DNA of 64,000 nt from Cenococcum geophilum 1.58 (Eukaryota; Ascomycota; Dothideomycetes; Gloniales; Gloniaceae), in contig KV748235.1 of assembly GCA_001692895.1 (NCBI GenBank), forward strand, positions 1 through 64,000. Direction: 5' to 3'. Each line of letters begins with the position of its first letter. Positions within the stretch are counted from its first letter, which is position 1. The notes beneath the pieces were generated by a model, which was not told where the DNA came from, searched no databases, and worked only from the letters and a program-made list of their open reading frames with translations. The position numbers and the translations under genes are program-made. This document shows positions 10,727 through 19,930 of this stretch, piece by piece.

Positions 10727-13700
10727 TTGTCACACTCTCTGCTTTTGGTACATCCGCAGTCTGCTAGCAGAGTTTCTCGTTGCCGGCGGCCCCTCTTCCA
10801 TCACCGCACCCGCATTGAGAACTTATTGGTAGCATTCAGGTTTATGGGGGGATCTCGTCACACCGACCCTGGTTCAAAATACATTCATCCTACCCAGAAT
10901 ACGTCTTACGTCTATTCTACGAGGCGGCAGTCCTCTGGTCAAGTGACGGCTCAGGAGCCCTCATCGGGATTTCTCTGGTCCCTCCCAAACCGTCCACAAT
11001 CACAGTCCACCGCCGCCCTTCTGAACCCGCTATTGAACCTTGTTCACCTCAACAACCTGCATCAGAAAACTTCTCCAAATTCTCAATTTCCTACCGTCAT
11101 CGTGTCTCCACATCTTGAGAGCCCGACGTTGGAGTGGGACCACACTCGCAACGCTCCAAAGAAACCCTCCGTCAAGTGGCGCCAATCGCGACAAAAGCTC
11201 GATGGGAATAATACCAGCCCTCCAACTGTTCACAGTGGCACTTCGCCGATGACCTCGAGCGACACGGCAGCCATGGGGAGCATACGAGAAGAGGGGTACC
11301 CGTGTCCACTGGCTGCTAGACCCTCAATGGTCTCTCACCACTCTAGCTCTGTACCTTCTACACCGCATCAATACCCACGAGAATTCGCATCGCGATCACG
11401 ATCACCCTCCCCAAATGGCGGTCTTGGGAGCCATTCCCCGCGCTCTGTCTCCTCAGAAGCCAACAGCCTTCTTCCCACCCTACGAAAACCTCGTCCAGGA
11501 TGCAGATTTGAAACAAATGTGGCATTTGGGAGGAGGCGAATACCATACACTTCTTCGGATCCGTTAGAGAAGGTCAAAGATGAGCCGAAACCGGCTTTGG
11601 ATCCGGACGAAGAAGAAAAGCTGAGCGGTGATATGAGAGAACTTTATGATCGATTATTGCCCACCGAGGAGAGCCAAAAGAGGAGGGACGATTTTGTGAA
11701 AAAGCTAGAAAATATACTGCATGGTGAATGGCCGGATAATGAGTTCAGAGTTCATGTGTTTGGGTCCTCGGGCAATTTACTTTGCACAAGCGAGTCTGAC
11801 GGTATGCTACGGGCGGCTGAACCTTGAGTCTGTATGACACTGACAGACATATTTTAGTTGACGTCTGCATCCAAACCCCAATGAGGAAGCTGGAATCAAT
11901 GCACATGTTGGCCGAGGCACTTGCCAAACGTAGGTGACCATCTTAATGACGTATCATTTTCAACCGCTGACATGCAAAAAAGATGGGATGGAAAAAGTTG
12001 TTTGTGTGCCTTCCGCGAAGGTCCCAATCGTCAAGATCTGGGATCCAGAGCTTGGACTTGCGTGTGACATGAATGTCAACAATACGCTTGCATTGGAGAA
12101 TACCCGCATGATCAAGACATATGTACAGATTGATGAACGAGTGCGCCCCTTAGCAATGATCATTAAGTACTGGGCAAAACAGCGCATTTTAAACGATGCT
12201 GGTAAGTGGTTTTCGCTTCTACTTTTACCTAAAAACTTTCTAACGGATTCACATAGCTCTTGGGGGGACCATTAGTTCATATACCTGGATATGTATGATT
12301 CTGAATTTTCTCCAAACACGCAATCCGCCAATTTTGCCTGCGCTTCACCAGATGCCTCACGGAAAGGCCTCCAAAGAGAATAGTACGCAGTCTGATTTTG
12401 CGGATGACTTAGATGCCTTGCGAGGATTCGGCAAAGATAATGAGGAGACGCTGGGACAACTCCTTTTCAATTTTTTCCGGCGCTATGGGCATGAGATCGA
12501 CTACGAAAATTACGTTATTTCGGTACGTCATGGTAGGCTTCTCTCAAGAAAAGAGAAGGGCTGGGACCTCGACAGCCTAACCAGGGAAGGCCGCGATCGA
12601 TTGTGTGTTGAAGAGCCCTTCAATACATTTCGGAATCTAGGCAATTCTGCGGACGATTTTGCATTTAGAGGAATTCATCTCGAAATTAGACAGGCGTTTG
12701 ATTTGCTCGCCGATGGCGGTCAGCTAGAAAAGGCCTGCGAACAGTATGAATTCCCGCCGGAAGAGAAAATTGTGTTTAAGAAACCAACACCCGCGCCTAA
12801 ACCCATTTTAACGCAGAGCAGCGCACCGTCTGGACGAGGTGGCCGTGGAGGCTCTAGTCATCGTGGAGGGCGCGGGAATTTTAATCAAAAAAGTAATCAT
12901 GCGTATCAGAGGAGAGCATCCAGTGGAGCATCATTCGGAAACAACCGTTCGCCATTTCTTCATAGTCCTCCAATCGGTGTTGGAGGCCCCGATTACTTCC
13001 GCGGTCTCAATGATCAACTTCATGATCAGCTTTACCAGCAGTACCAGCTACTTGAAATGCAGTCGAATTCCCTTAAGGCTCAACTACTTGCACAACACCG
13101 TGTGCAACAACAAGCACAAAAGCAAGTCCAAGTGGCTCAACTACACGCGCATGCCGTTGTCCAAGCCCAAGCCCAGGTCCAAGGTCGTGGACAGACGGCA
13201 AATGGCTCTCAGAAGTCACCATTCGTGACCGGTCAGTCCAGTCCGAGAGTATCTGAGAGTATGCCAGCAACAGTATCTGCTGTACAAGGATTTCTTTATC
13301 ATTATCCTGGCTATTACGATCCAACGCAAGCAATGGTCCCATCAATATCACAAGACGGTTCCAGGACCAACCCCTCGTCACCGTCTCTCGCAAACAGCAT
13401 TCCGGGACTTCGAAGAGGAGTGCATCGTTCCTCAACCGCAAGTGACACTGCGGGAGCTTCGATACGCTCGCAGTCGCAACCTGCTCGAACCGTTTCCAAT
13501 GCGGTATTAGTGCAAGGTTATCCTCCACAGTATCTTGATCCTACGGCTGTTGCCGGCTATCCCATTGCACGCTCCACGCAAGAGATGCAGTCCCCGTACG
13601 GTACTATGGAAACCCCTTATAGTCCTATCTCCATTTTCCCAGAGAGTGCAGTATCTTCTGATCACGGGACCCCCAAAGAATACGTTGGATACTATGTGGA

Positions 13701-15006
13701 CGATTCTCCGCAAATTCGCCCGCAATATCATGATTACAGTGTTCCTCCAATTCCTTCTTACAACGAACTGGCTCAACGCAGAAGGCGGATATCTCCGGAC
13801 TTAATGCAGCCTTTGCTAAATACTACACTAAGACGTGTTTCACGTTCACCTTCGCCGCTAGGCGGCCACCTTCGCGGTCACTCCATAGCTGTCACTCCAG
13901 GCTCCTCTCTCAAACCTCCGCCACGCAAAGACCGCATCGATTCTACCCAAGCAGCTGAAGACGATGGTCTAGTTATTGTAAATGGGTCGTATCCTTCAAA
14001 ACCGCGTGAATCGCGTGCCATGAGTGAGAGTGTCGATATGCTACCTAATGGTGGTACTAATGCCAGTGATCCATCTGCTCTAGGAATTTACATACCTCCT
14101 GCAGACCAGTATCACATGATTGTAAATGGGTCGTATCCTTCAAAACCGCGTGAATCGCGTGCCATGAGTGAGAGTGTCGATATGCTACCTAATGGTGGTA
14201 CTAATGCCAGTGATCCATCTGCTCTAGGAATTTACATACCTCCTGCAGACCAGTATCACATGGCAATTTCAGAACGACAGCAGCAACTTTATGCTGATGA
14301 GCTATTGCAACGTCATAACGCAGCAGAACTGATGAGGTCGGGAATGGCTAATGGGACGGTCAACAATACCTCCCCTTCGGAGGCTAATAGCTTGTCACGA
14401 GTGCCGTCAGGGTCAAGACAAGTCTTCCCACAATTATCTGAGCCAATAATAAATCACCATGCGACTATGAATGGAGATAGCGCAAATCATTCCACCGAGG
14501 TTTCCCCAACGCGGACCGAGCAGCAATGGCGTGCAAACCAATTACCGGATGGTGTCAAATCACTAGACACTACGAGAGCTCCTCGGGCTCCGCCTCAGGA
14601 AATTAAGTCTGCAGGATTGCCGCTTCTCTCTCCGGTTTTTGAGACACGTACTCCTTCGCCAACTATTAGCCGTCAAATGGACCTCAACAAGCCGCAACCC
14701 GTGAATGGAACGGCTGTAGAAGGTAAAGAAAACCAGCAGCAGCTGCAGAGCCGGCCAGCTCCACCACCCAAAGAAAACGTTAAAGAAAACGTTAAAGAAA
14801 ACCAGGCAAGAAAAAACACGACAAGTGGCGACAAATCAACAAGAGCAAGTCCGAGCGGGCCAAACCAATCCAGTGCTTGGCAACCAACCACCCAGAAACG
14901 CCGCAACAAGAAACCCAAACCAACTGCTAATCACAAGTCAGTAAGCGAACCAAGGAGCCAAGGCGAATCATTACCGGCCAACGAAGCTGATAGGAAAGGT
15001 GGATAA
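10727..15006 (+). CDS. Cid1/Cut-type terminal nucleotidyltransferase with PAP-associated domain and RGG box
   Basis: A non-canonical RNA nucleotidyltransferase, expected to add A or U/C residues to RNA 3' ends. Exons are 10727-11801, 11858-11929, 11983-12201 and 12257-15006. All junctions keep phase, giving 1371 residues. Residues 1-270 are low-complexity and Ser/Pro-rich. The catalytic core has FGSSGNLLCTSESDVDVC (344-361) with Asp358/Asp360, and a third Asp in LACDMN (Asp411). A PAP-associated region follows (TISSYTWICMILNFLQ, then EPFNTFRNLGNSADDFAFRG), after which an RGG stretch (GRGGRGGSSHRGGRG) suggests RNA binding. The remaining half is Gln/Ser/Pro-rich and disordered and contains a perfect 48-residue duplication. 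The start is uncertain: an in-frame ATG at 10844 is equally possible. The family includes yeast Cid1/Cid13 and Aspergillus CutA/CutB; which one this matches cannot be told here. Confidence 0.88.
13975..14262 (+). repeat. Perfect 144-base tandem duplication inside the nucleotidyltransferase gene
   Basis: Bases 13975-14118 and 14119-14262 are identical. Each encodes 48 residues, from IVNGSYPSKP to PPADQYHM. The length is a multiple of three, so the frame is kept. No difference between copies was seen, so the event is recent or is an assembly artefact. Confidence 0.95.
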
Positions 15007-16280
15007 GTCATCATGGTCTCCATAGCACTACCGGAACGGCTGGAGAGCCCGCCTTTGGGTCATGACTGCATTCTGGGAAGCGAAAAGTTCCGTCATCCCG
15101 AAAACGGACGCAGATCGTCGTCGCGCCCATTTACTACCCCATCTTCGCTCCTCCTTTGCTCTCCACCGATCTTGTTAGATATCCCGTTTAGAGGCGCAGA
15201 TCGCCCGCCATCTCAACGCGTCTGCTTCTATTTGTCTTCTATTGGATCCGAGAGATCTTTGCCTATAATCTAGCAATTATCTCTGCCGTCCCAGCCCACA
15301 CTCATCCAAGATTTGACTTGCATTCGCTGGCCTATCCATACAGCGGCGACTCTAAACCCGGAGGAACTACGCTAGTTACTCTAATGGTGTTGTCTAGGTA
15401 TGTGAGGTTGGTTGGCGCGGTAGCTGGGTGAACGGGCGCTGGGATACGAAACGAGCCTTGTGTCGTGGGTATTTGCGGTCTCGTTCACTCGAGTGAATTC
15501 TTATCATTTTCTATATAATACACAGCGGGATCCAGGATCCATCATTTTGGTCGCAGGAACCCCTTCAAGATTGCATTCCATACATCCATACTTTCATGTT
15601 TCTCTACCAAAAGCAAAGCAAGCGGGTCAATGGGAGGGTTATCAGCATCCGGGGTACGGGAGGCTTATAAGGGGTAACGGTTTTCCGGCTGCTATGCTTT
15701 TCGGTTTGTGACCCAAGTTCAGGGCATTATTGCATGTGCGTTCTGGCATTGTGGTGGAGTTCTGAGTTTTCTCTTTTCCTCTTTCTATTTCTGCGTGCCA
15801 GGCGGCATGGTATGGTAAAGGGCATTCTTGCATGTATAGATAGATGAGATAGCCCGAGGGCCTGTGAGACTCCCGAGTGCTAGGCCACGGGTGCAAGGCA
15901 GATAAAAATGATACGAAACCGAATAGAATCATATAGCGGCATGTAACTGGAGCGGTTGGTCTTAAGCTAAAGTAATGATATATTTAGTTGCAGACGTTAA
16001 CAAGTATAAATAATAGCACTATCCAATCTACTGTTATGGGTCTCGTGTCCGCAGAGTTATTCCATACCCCACTGAGGCATCGAGGCATAGAAGCATATAT
16101 TTAATTTACTCTTTTAAATACTTTTAGATACTTAAAAAAGCTCTCGAGTCCATATATGCTTAGTTCTAGAGTGCTTTAAGCGCTAAACCATTATACCAGA
16201 CTAAGGGAAAAACGAATAGCTTCTTCCATATATAGTCCTTTTTGAACAGTACACAGAATAGTTGTTGTTGGTAGGGGGGT
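15007..16280. other. Gene-poor interval downstream of the nucleotidyltransferase gene
   Basis: It starts with the likely 3' untranslated region. Open frames at 15013-15273, 15460-15711 and the opposite strand at 15642-15932 lack recognisable motifs and flanking introns. From about 15960 the sequence becomes AT-rich. A degenerate tRNA-like piece lies at 16139-16208. Confidence 0.4.
16139..16208 (-). pseudogene. tRNA-like relic with A-box and B-box resemblance
   Basis: On the minus strand TGGTATAATGG resembles a tRNA A box and GACTCGAGAGC a degenerate B box. They are about 35 bases apart and are followed at once by a TTTTTT run like a pol III terminator. Acceptor and T stems do not pair, so it is not a working tRNA. 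It could be a tRNA-derived relic or chance. Confidence 0.3.
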
Positions 16281-16726
16281 TAGGGCTTATCTCATAAATC
16301 AGACCCCCGGGGAGAAATTGCGCCACGGCGTAGCGCTAAGGGCTAGCATTACTCCTAAGCCAATTAGATCACTGAACCCTAGTCCTGTGGATTCCTGTAA
16401 ACTCCTAGACCAATCAGATCGCACCGAGAGGAATTTCTCCCCGAGGGTCTGAGAGCTTATGGGCCCTCTTTATATGGGAACTCAATGTTTCTTGTTAGGC
16501 GACAACTCTTCCATTACAACGCTGTATCTCAACCCTTTTATAACGTCTAGTTATTATAATAAAACTATAAGGTAGGAGCTCTTTAATTTCTCTATCTATT
16601 GCAATAAATAACGACGTCGTGGCTATATTAGCTAGTCGTATTTTCGTTGGTCGTATTTTCGTTGGTTGTATTTTCATCGGTCGCAAAAATCGTCAGTCGC
16701 AAAACTCGACGGTCGCAATCTTACCT

Positions 16727-16890
16727 CGCTGCTCTGCTCGAAGCTCTGCATGAGGTTCTGCTCGAAGCTCTGCACGAGGCTCTGCTCGAAGCTCTGCACG
16801 AGGCTTTCTTGAAGCTCTGCACGANGGCTTTTCTCGAAGCTCTGCACGAGGCTCTGCNCGANGCTCTGCTCGAAGCTCTGCTCGAAGCTC
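16727..16890. repeat. Minisatellite of 12-base GCTCTGC(T/A)CGA(A/G) units
   Basis: About a dozen units alternate TCGAA and ACGAG versions, giving a 24-base super-period. Several ambiguous N bases (near 16825 and 16858-16862) show that the assembly was uncertain. One frame reads as an eight-residue LLEALHEA repeat, but no gene context supports translation. Confidence 0.85.
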
Positions 16891-16891
16891 C

Positions 16892-17235
16892 ATACCTTAT
16901 ATACTTCTCTACGTCTAATTATCTCTAAAATACTACGAGGTAAAAGCTCTTTATCTTCTCTATCGTCTCTACATTATAGCAATATTATAGCTCTATTCTA
17001 CGAGAAGTTAGTTATAGGTAGTCAGTCTAGTTTTAAAATCCTATCGTAATCTTGCCTTACTGCTATACCTTATATACTTCTCTACGTCTAATTATCTCTA
17101 AAATAGTATAAGCTAAAAGCCCTTTGTCTTCTCTATCGCCTCTATATTATGGCGATATCGTAGCTTTATTATATAAGAAGTTAGATATAGGCAGTCGGTC
17201 AGTTTTGGGCCCAAAATCTATGAAGATTCCGTTTA
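16892..17235. repeat. Direct repeat of about 173 bases inside the foldback element
   Basis: ATACCTTATATACTTCTCTA starts at 16892 and again at 17065. After each, similar sequence follows (TCTAATTATCTCTAAAATA, then TCTTCTCTATCG) with about 15 percent differences, mostly transitions. This is a diverged tandem duplication. Confidence 0.75.
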
Positions 17236-17612
17236 AAATCTAACTTAACTTTTGCGACGATGTATCTCGCCTCTTAATACTCTAGGTATAGGGCTATAGT
17301 ATATATTTATAAAGATATAATTACCTAAAGAACCTATTACATCAAACAAAGTTTTAATAACTATTGGTGGGGCCTTAGTAGAGCCAGTTAAAGTTGAAAT
17401 ACGCGATCTAAAACATTCATTTCGCACCAAAGCGACTCCCATAAGCTCTCAGACGCTCCGTAGAAGATTTTGTCAGGTGACAGGGGTGTACAGGGGGCTG
17501 AAATTAGTGCGCTGTTCTAATTGGTCCAGAAGAGGGTCTATGCGTTATCCCATGTCACGGAATAAATCTTCTGCGGAGCGTCTGATTCATGAGATAAGTT
17601 AGGGCACCCACA

Positions 17613-17637
17613 GGAGCTTCCTGAGATCACGTGATCC
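17613..17637. repeat. 25-base sequence shared with 54588-54612
   Basis: CAGGAGCTTCCTGAGATCAC followed by GTGAT occurs at both places. It holds an AGGAGCTTCCT palindrome and a CACGTG core. Here it abuts the foldback element; at 54588 it lies just before a hairpin MITE. Confidence 0.7.
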
Positions 17638-17793
17638 TTGCTTGTATATATTCTCATCCTTCGTGACTACTCCACCTTATGGAGTCCTCACACACCATAC
17701 ACCTGCATCCCCACGTGACAGTTGTTCACTTTATCTGAGCTTCCTGACGTCAAAAGTGGTGTGTCCGGTTACACTAGAGTTCCCAGAGAACGG

Positions 17794-17841
17794 TAGAAGG
17801 TCCCACCACCTCCACCTCGCACGAGGTGGTGGGGCCTTCTA
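17794..17841. repeat. Hairpin with 19-base arms
   Basis: TAGAAGGTCCCACCACCTC (17794-17812) and GAGGTGGTGGGGCCTTCTA (17823-17841) are inverted with one mismatch that can form G-U, around a 10-base loop. It lies about 260 bases before the tannase pseudogene. Function is unknown. Confidence 0.7.
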
Positions 17842-18049
17842 TGGAAATTATCACGGCGTGCTGAAAAGTTCGAGCCGAAATTCAAAATCATGTCCGACAA
17901 TTGCGCTGCAACTTTCTCCCAATCTCGCCCTTTAACACCCCGCTTATCCCATATATACTTGTTGATGATATTTATCGGTTAGAGTACATAATAAGAGACC
18001 TACAAGCGAACAGTTGTCAACCGCCACCATTTCCGTGCGCTGCATGACA

Positions 18050-19367
18050 TTTAGGCAGGCTGAGTAAACCTTCGAGAGCCTAGAATTCTCTCCTCTCCTC
18101 CCGTAAAATGTCGAGCCTTACCGTATTACTTCATTCTTTGTTTTTCAAGCCGAACCCCAGGCTACCGTGGCGGCGGACTCGCTACTGGCTTATTCGACTC
18201 TATGTTTGCTGGAGCCGTGGAAGCCGGCTACCTGCAGCTGCAATAGACGGTAGCCTTATTCTTGATATCGTGGATCCAGGCTCCTGGACTCTAAAGGGTG
18301 ATGGTACTGTTAATTCGGAACTATTACGAAACTCTGCGTCAAGATCTCTACATGATATGGCAGTTGTCGGAAAAGTTATAACCGCAGATTTCTATTCCCG
18401 CTATTTCTGCTGGAATGGGTGTTCAGCAGGAGGCAGGCAAGGGCATATAGTCGCGCAGGAATATCTAAATGATTTTGTCTGGATTCTGGCGAATGCGCCT
18501 GCAATATATTGGTCTAGCATTGACCCTTTAGGAATTTGGCCCCAAGTTGTGATGTACGAATCCAATACTTTTCTTTCTCTGTGCGAACATGAGTACTTCG
18601 TAAACGTCATCCTTGATGTATGCGATATGCTCGGTGGCGTCCAAGACGGCATTATCTTGGACCCGTTATTTTGCCACTTTGACCCACAGTCATTAGTCGG
18701 CTCGACAGTTACCTGTTCTAATACGACTGTAAAACTCACCCCCGCAACCGCATCTGATGTGCAGAAGATCCTCTCCGGCCCTCGGGCCCCAGTGGCGCCT
18801 CCCTGTGGCCTGGTCCTACTCTCAGCACGCAACCCCACATCCTCACCGACACCAGCGCCCCCTTCCCCATCTTGGCAAATTGGATACGATATTCCGTCCT
18901 CAAGCAGCTCCGGTTTAATATATCATCCATCACCAATTCAGATTTCGCATGGCTGTTCGCCCAGTCTATGACTGAATACGGCTGGATCATGGATGTGGCC
19001 AACCCAGACCTCTCGTCCTTCCGCGCTAGTGGTGGCAAGCTGCTCACCTAGCACGGCACTATCGACTCTCTCATTACAGTTGCCAACACGCTCCGCTACT
19101 GAGAGCGTGTTGAGGCAGAGATGGGTGGAGGCAGGCAGTACCGTGGGTGAGTTCTACCGCCTTTTTCTTGCCCCAGGCGGGAAGGGGCTAGTACCCGTAG
19201 ATGCTTTAGAGAAGCTTGTCAAATGGGTTGAGGAGGGGAAAGAGCCCGAGAACTTGCGGGCGGAGACGGTAGATGTGGACGGAAATCCTGTAAAGAGGGA
19301 CCTTTGTAAGTATCCGGCGAAGCTGAAATGGATGGGGGATGGCGACTGGAGGCTGAACGAAAGCTAG
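18050..19367 (+). pseudogene. Tannase/feruloyl esterase family pseudogene
   Basis: The relatives are secreted alpha/beta hydrolases that cleave gallate or ferulate esters. The middle frame (18108-18971) retains SRSLHDMAVVGK, the nucleophile motif WNGCSAGGRQG, ILANAPAIYW and PQVVMYES. Before it, homology GGGLATGLFDSM lies in another frame (about 18168-18203). After about 18840 homology moves to a frame reading LKQLRFNISS, FAQSMTEYGWIMDVANP and FRASGGKLLT-stop-HGT (TGG changed to TAG), then a second stop, then a third frame reading VGEFYRLFLAPG to DLCKYP (to 19367). The signal peptide and the N-terminal portion are missing. With at least three frame changes and two stops it is dead. The Ser nucleophile and the late Asp region remain recognisable. 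Confidence 0.82.
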
Positions 19368-19930
19368 ACGTGTGAGGCTAGTGATGCGTAAAAGCCTGGA
19401 AGACTAGCTATGGCAGGATTGGTGGTTTGGGAAATACTTTATCCAAGCGCTTTGAAAGAAAAGATTTTGGTTTCGTAAAGGGGCATTCCATTCGCCTTTG
19501 ATAGAGCCGTACGCGCGATGAACCATTCATTTGAGTCTTGCCGCTCTATGCGGGGGTTAAGCAAGGACCCGAAGTACTTTAGATCTAAGCAAAGGAATCT
19601 GTATAAATCGTTGAGAATCTAAATTTACGAGTGAACTTAAATTTTAGTTTGTACTTCTTGGGTATAAGGAATAGGTGGGTTTAAATATGTTTGATCAGTC
19701 TGGCCTTTCATACATTTATTGCGTTGGTTACACAGCTAAACTAGTGTTTCGATATGGAACGCTTTTATACAAGAGATGTAGTTTGAAGTTTCGAATCTGG
19801 CTCACCTAATGTACGCTGTCCAATAATATAAAATTACAAGCCAAAACAGATATACCCAACTCCAACCTTAACTTAAGAAAACCTTGCGCGGAGATTAAAA
19901 TCCTCATGTGCCTTATATTTTTACACTCGA
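19368..19930. other. Intergenic region, 3' of tannase pseudogene and of MEF2
   Basis: No coding frame is supported. The last 100 bases before 19931 must hold the 3' end of the MEF2 transcript (minus strand). Confidence 0.45.

Larger units (their letters stand above)
16272..17612. mobile_element. Foldback-type element with outer and inner inverted repeats at each end
   Basis: The outer repeat GCTTATCTCATAAATCAGAC lies near 16287-16306, and its inverse, GTCTGATTCATGAGATAAG, near 17580-17598. Each end is also a hairpin of its own. At the left, CAGACCCCCGGGGAGAAATT (16302-16321) faces AATTTCTCCCCGAGGGTCTG (16432-16451). At the right, CAGACGCTCCGTAGAAGATT (17452-17471) faces its inverse (about 17566-17585). 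The inner boundaries, GAGAGCTTATGGG (16450-16462) and CCCATAAGCTCTC (17439-17451), are again inverse to each other. The middle contains a 12-base minisatellite and a 173-base tandem duplication. No transposase is seen. The symmetry is seen; the mobile nature is inference. Confidence 0.6.

Noticed and set aside
13073..13528. 151-codon minus-strand frame inside the nucleotidyltransferase gene
   Set aside because: A shadow of the Gln-rich coding strand.
15460..15932. Overlapping frames of 83 and 96 codons on both strands
   Set aside because: No motif, no introns, and the two contradict each other; most likely 3' untranslated or intergenic.
16727..16890. CRISPR-like array
   Set aside because: The 12-base units have no spacers and this is a eukaryotic genome.
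18108..18971. A functional 287-residue esterase
   Set aside because: The N-terminal 40 and C-terminal 60 residues are out of frame with the family; homology continues in other frames on both sides.
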